Shown: positions 8,616 through 10,868 of the stretch, in pieces
Position numbering within the stretch: the stretch's first letter is position 1
Layout: every line of letters begins with the position of its first letter
Origin: Choanephora cucurbitarum
Taxonomy: Eukaryota > Mucoromycota > Mucoromycetes > Mucorales > Choanephoraceae
Length of the DNA stretch: 10,868 nt
Reading direction: 5' to 3'
NCBI GenBank assembly: GCA_025331435.1
Contig: JAIWNI010000334.1
Span: 1-10,868 of the forward strand
Position numbers and translations under genes: made by a program
Notes under the pieces: generated by a model
What the model saw: the letters and a program-made list of their open reading frames with translations, nothing else
The model's database searches: none
Told to the model about the DNA's origin: nothing

Positions 8616-9577
8616 AGCTATGAAAGTAGTAAAAGATGTACATTGATTTTATTTATCATTTTATTCGTTGTTTCTATGAAATTCGATGTTAAGGTAAAGT
8701 CACGTGACTGTGCTCTAATTTTTCTCTCAAATTAATTGATGACGACAGAGTTTCAAGACACAGACTGGTAACATAATTTGTGGCTTTCTTTTGTTTAGAG
8801 GCTACTTTCTCTATTTAACATACGTCGCAACTAATAATTATGCAACTAGACGATAAGGCTGAGGCGCGCTCTTTTTAGATTCTCTCTTGTCTAATCTCAA
8901 CTTAAAGGTAATATTCATACATTTGTAAATGGTTTCTTTTTTTGCATCTGAAAGACGGAGCTCGGCCGCAAGGTGACCCCGCCTCTCCATACTGAGGGAT
9001 TTTATAAAGTATGGACTTGGCTGCTCTGCTCAGTCTGTGGCGACTTTGGTGGCTGTCCCTGGCTGCAACCCAACCCTCGTCCATGTTTCTCAGTAGAGTT
9101 TGCTACTTTTGCTGTTGCATGGTTCCAGGTAGTCGGCAGATTGATATTGTCATCTTTTTTTCAAAGCGTTCTTTATGAAAATATACTAATAATTTTGATG
9201 GTGAAAACTTCCGAGTTTTTGAAGTGATAGGACTTAGGTTACAGTATTGTTACATTTTGAAGCCATAAAACAAAAAGCCTTCTATCTAATTGGTATTCAA
9301 ATGTTAAAAGAGGTTATTATATAGTAATTCTCATTTTGAAATACATAAATAAAATCAACAATACCCATAAATGCTATTAACCTCTTCATAATACAACTTC
9401 GGCCAGCAAGTTTAGATCACTTCTTGCCAATTTTTGAACACTGTCAATAATGCCATATTTTTGAATATCAAACAGTATTAATATAACCTTCTTCAAATAT
9501 CACCAAATTTAACATAGATAATAATAAATGTATTTATTTTGTAACAAAAGCTTTTATTTTTAATATTAATATTAATA
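8616..9577. other. Intergenic stretch with a GC-richer structured island at about 8945-9135
   Basis: No convincing gene is seen. Most is AT-rich, but about 8945-9135 is clearly richer in G and C, contains an 8-bp inverted repeat (TCCATACT at 8986-8993, AGTATGGA at 9007-9014), and is followed by a T7 run at 9154-9160. I compared it by eye with tRNA, 5S rRNA, spliceosomal snRNA, SRP RNA and RNase P/MRP hallmarks and found no match. Short open frames crossing it on both strands show no motif. A 9-bp inverted repeat (AAGAGGTTA 9308-9316, TAACCTCTT 9378-9386) lies further right. Confidence 0.5.
8698..8709. promoter_or_regulatory. 12-bp palindrome with CACGTG E-box
   Basis: AGTCACGTGACT is a perfect 12-bp palindrome centred on CACGTG, about 85 bp upstream of the ATG (8615) of the minus-strand Helitron gene. 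TCACGTGA is the classic binding site of fungal bHLH factors such as Cbf1 and Pho4. Whether it serves the dead Helitron gene or was there before cannot be told from the sequence. Confidence 0.5.
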
Positions 9578-9578
9578 T
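9561..9578. repeat. (TAATAT)3 microsatellite
   Basis: Three perfect copies of TAATAT lie immediately before the readable part of the Tc1-type transposase. The frame of the transposase stays open through them (an Ile-Leu alternation), but the repeat coincides with the point where homology ends. It is therefore probably the breakpoint filler of a 5' deletion. Confidence 0.75.
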
Positions 9579-10058
9579 TGGGAGCCACCTCTGCTGAAGG
9601 TCTCATCAAGATTAGCTTGAGGAAGCCTATACCATTTTCAAAGAAAAAAAAAGCTAGGTGGCGACAAAAAGCAGTAAACAAAGGGCACAGTAACCAATTA
9701 TTATGTCAATTTCATCAAAGACATTCTTGCTGAGATGGATAAGTTTCCTGAAATGAAAGGACATTATCTGATTATGGACAGTGCGCCCATATACACAAGT
9801 AAAATAATTGGTGAAATGATCAAAGAGCGCAGCTACAAGTGCATTTACTTGCCACCTTACTCTCCAGAACTCAACCTAATAGAACAATTTTGGTCTGTTG
9901 TTAAGAGTAGTGTGAAAAGGGGTTTGTACTTAAAAAGGATACCACTACCTCAAATAATTGCAGACGCTAGCAACCAAGTTGCTCAATCATCTTTTGAATG
10001 GTTTGCGCGTTATTCTACCAGACGTTTTGCTGACTGCCTTGCAGGCCATCCTATTTAA
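9578..10058 (+). pseudogene. Tc1-type (DD34E) transposase, C-terminal remnant
   Basis: Readable sequence starts with LGATSAEGLIKISLR (9578 onward), runs into a Lys/Arg-rich stretch, and shifts frame by one extra base near 9692. It then continues as TNYYVNFIKDILAEMD, LIMDSAP and LPPYSPELNLIEQFW to TAA at 10056-10058. The second catalytic Asp (codon 9777-9779) and the Glu (codon 9882-9884) are separated by 34 residues, the Tc1 DD34E spacing. The N-terminal helix-turn-helix DNA-binding half and the first catalytic Asp are missing, so no active enzyme is possible. The usual NPIEQFW motif has Leu instead of Pro. An AATAAA overlaps the stop. The family is clear; the exact subfamily is not. Confidence 0.85.
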
Positions 10059-10096
10059 TAAACAATTATATTTATAGTATGAAACGAAAATTTACA

Positions 10097-10126
10097 GGCG
10101 CACGAATACTTTCCGAAAATACTGTA
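10097..10126 (+). repeat. Probable right terminal inverted repeat of the Tc1-type element
   Basis: Reading inward on the minus strand from 10126 gives TACAGTATTTTCGG followed by AAAGTATTCGTGCGCC. A TA followed by CAGT and an AAAGTATTCG-type block resembles Tc1/mariner ends seen in fungi. A possible left counterpart (TACAGTATT, 9240-9248) shares only nine bases, so the left end is probably lost or mutated. Confidence 0.45.
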
Positions 10127-10685
10127 TATCATGTCAAACTGCAAGCCTCCAATTCGTTATTACTCAGCTTCTGATAAAGCAGTTTAGCTAATGAGATAAC
10201 GAACGACAAGCATCAACATAAAAAAATATTGTATTAAGGTACTTTAGGAAGTAAATGTACTATTAACTTTTTTACCTCCTTCTTCTTGGTGCAAATGCTT
10301 TATTAGATTGAGAAACATCTCCTATTAAAAAACGAACTAATTATTTGGGCTTGGCTCATGCACACAGTACGATTGCTTAAATAATCAAAGCTCAGGGCAG
10401 AAGTGAATGTCGCTTCAGAATGCAAAGTTATGATGTATGCCAATTACAGCATTTTAGTCTCTCAAAAACTTTTGCGGTCTATCCTTTGTCTTTGCACACT
10501 ATGGATTAGGTATGTTAGACCTTGAATTATTAGAGTGATGAGCAAAAATTGTAAACACATACGAGATGAAATTGTTAGGAGGCCTGAGAGATGCGTGGTG
10601 AAGAGAAGACTTCGAATGCTGAAAATACACTATGTAGCGTTTATTTGCGTCAAACAATAAACATGATTGGTTGCAAATGAATTGT
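10127..10685. other. Non-coding stretch with a large imperfect hairpin at 10153-10203
   Basis: No gene is recognised. A stem forms between 10153-10166 (TTCGTTAT, two-base bulge, CTCA) and 10192-10203 (TGAGATAACGAA): 12 pairs with a 25-nt loop. The rest is AT-rich and unremarkable up to the GC-richer LINE fragment. Confidence 0.5.
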
Positions 10686-10866
10686 TTTTGGCGGTAGAAG
10701 AGGTACGACGACCGTTAAAGGCAAGACGAAGACACTGATCCTGGGCCTTATCCAACAGCCGAAGCTACCGTTTCAGGAACCAAGAAACAGACAAGCCGTA
10801 CTCGAATTTAGGGCGAATGAACGCCGCATAGAGACGAGCAGAGAGCAGACGAGAGAACCAGCAGAG
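10686..10866 (-). pseudogene. LINE-type reverse transcriptase fragment, 5' side beyond the window
   Basis: In the frame beginning at 10866 the minus strand reads SRLLSARLYAAFIRPKFEYG, then TAG at 10765-10767, then LLDKAQDQCLRLAFNGR. The pattern LY-x-x-FIRP-x-xEYG followed by a (L/K)xQ-xxCLR motif is that of the region just after the palm of non-LTR retrotransposon reverse transcriptases. The stop codon and the loss of recognisable sequence below about 10686 show it is broken. The sharp rise in GC compared with the flank also marks a foreign insertion. Most of the element would lie outside the window. Confidence 0.65.
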
Positions 10867-10868
10867 GG

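Noticed and set aside
8945..9135. tRNA, 5S rRNA or known snRNA
   Set aside because: No cloverleaf, no B box of the GGTTCGANTCC type, no 5S internal control region and no U1-U6 signature could be found on either strand.
8973..9227. 84-codon plus-strand open frame and its minus-strand counterpart at 8902-9084
   Set aside because: Both cross the GC-richer island, are rich in Trp/Cys by composition, and match no family I know.
9493..9681. 62-codon minus-strand open frame
   Set aside because: It overlaps the readable Tc1 transposase sequence on the plus strand and the TAATAT repeat; Asn/Ile runs are repeat-derived.

Overview
The window looks like a piece of an AT-rich, intron-bearing fungal genome, most likely an early-diverging fungus of the Mucoromycota (Mucorales-like). 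The reasons are very short GT-AG introns (49-74 bp), an Afi1/MesA-type DENN-domain gene, and several mobile-element families of the kinds found in fungi. No bacterial operon, rRNA, tRNA or CRISPR structure was seen. All assignments come from reading motifs by eye; no database search was possible.

Layout. (1) 1-1897, minus strand: the first six exons of a host gene for an Afi1/MesA-like DENN-domain polarity/trafficking protein, open at the window edge. (2) 1898-2339: a divergent intergenic region with four copies of a 25-bp core in a minisatellite, bracketed by a 13-bp near-identical motif, then a TATA box facing right. (3) 2340-5077, plus strand: a five-exon, nearly intact Crypton/Ndc10-type tyrosine recombinase gene with an apparently complete catalytic set and a C-terminal GCR1_C-like DNA-binding domain. 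One apparent single-base loss in a run of C separates the two parts. (4) 5078-6308: AT-rich sequence without a recognisable gene, holding a decamer tandem repeat and several small inverted repeats. (5) About 6309-8615, minus strand: a decayed Helitron Rep-helicase gene with stops, frameshifts and two internal deletions that removed the rolling-circle nuclease core. It ends in the helicase Walker A region, where it runs straight into a hairpin plus CTAG that resembles a Helitron 3' terminus. (6) 8616-9577: non-coding, with a CACGTG palindrome and a GC-richer structured island. (7) 9578-10058, plus strand: the C-terminal part of a Tc1-type (DD34E) transposase, frameshifted, with a probable right terminal repeat near 10097-10126. 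(8) 10127-10868: non-coding sequence with a hairpin, then a broken LINE-type reverse transcriptase fragment on the minus strand at the window end.

The region right of the DENN gene is therefore a graveyard or landing zone of four transposon classes: Crypton, Helitron, Tc1/mariner and LINE. Only the Crypton-like gene is close to intact, and it is the most interesting item. Its promoter repeats and a 10-bp direct repeat on both sides could be recombinase-related sites, but that is inference.
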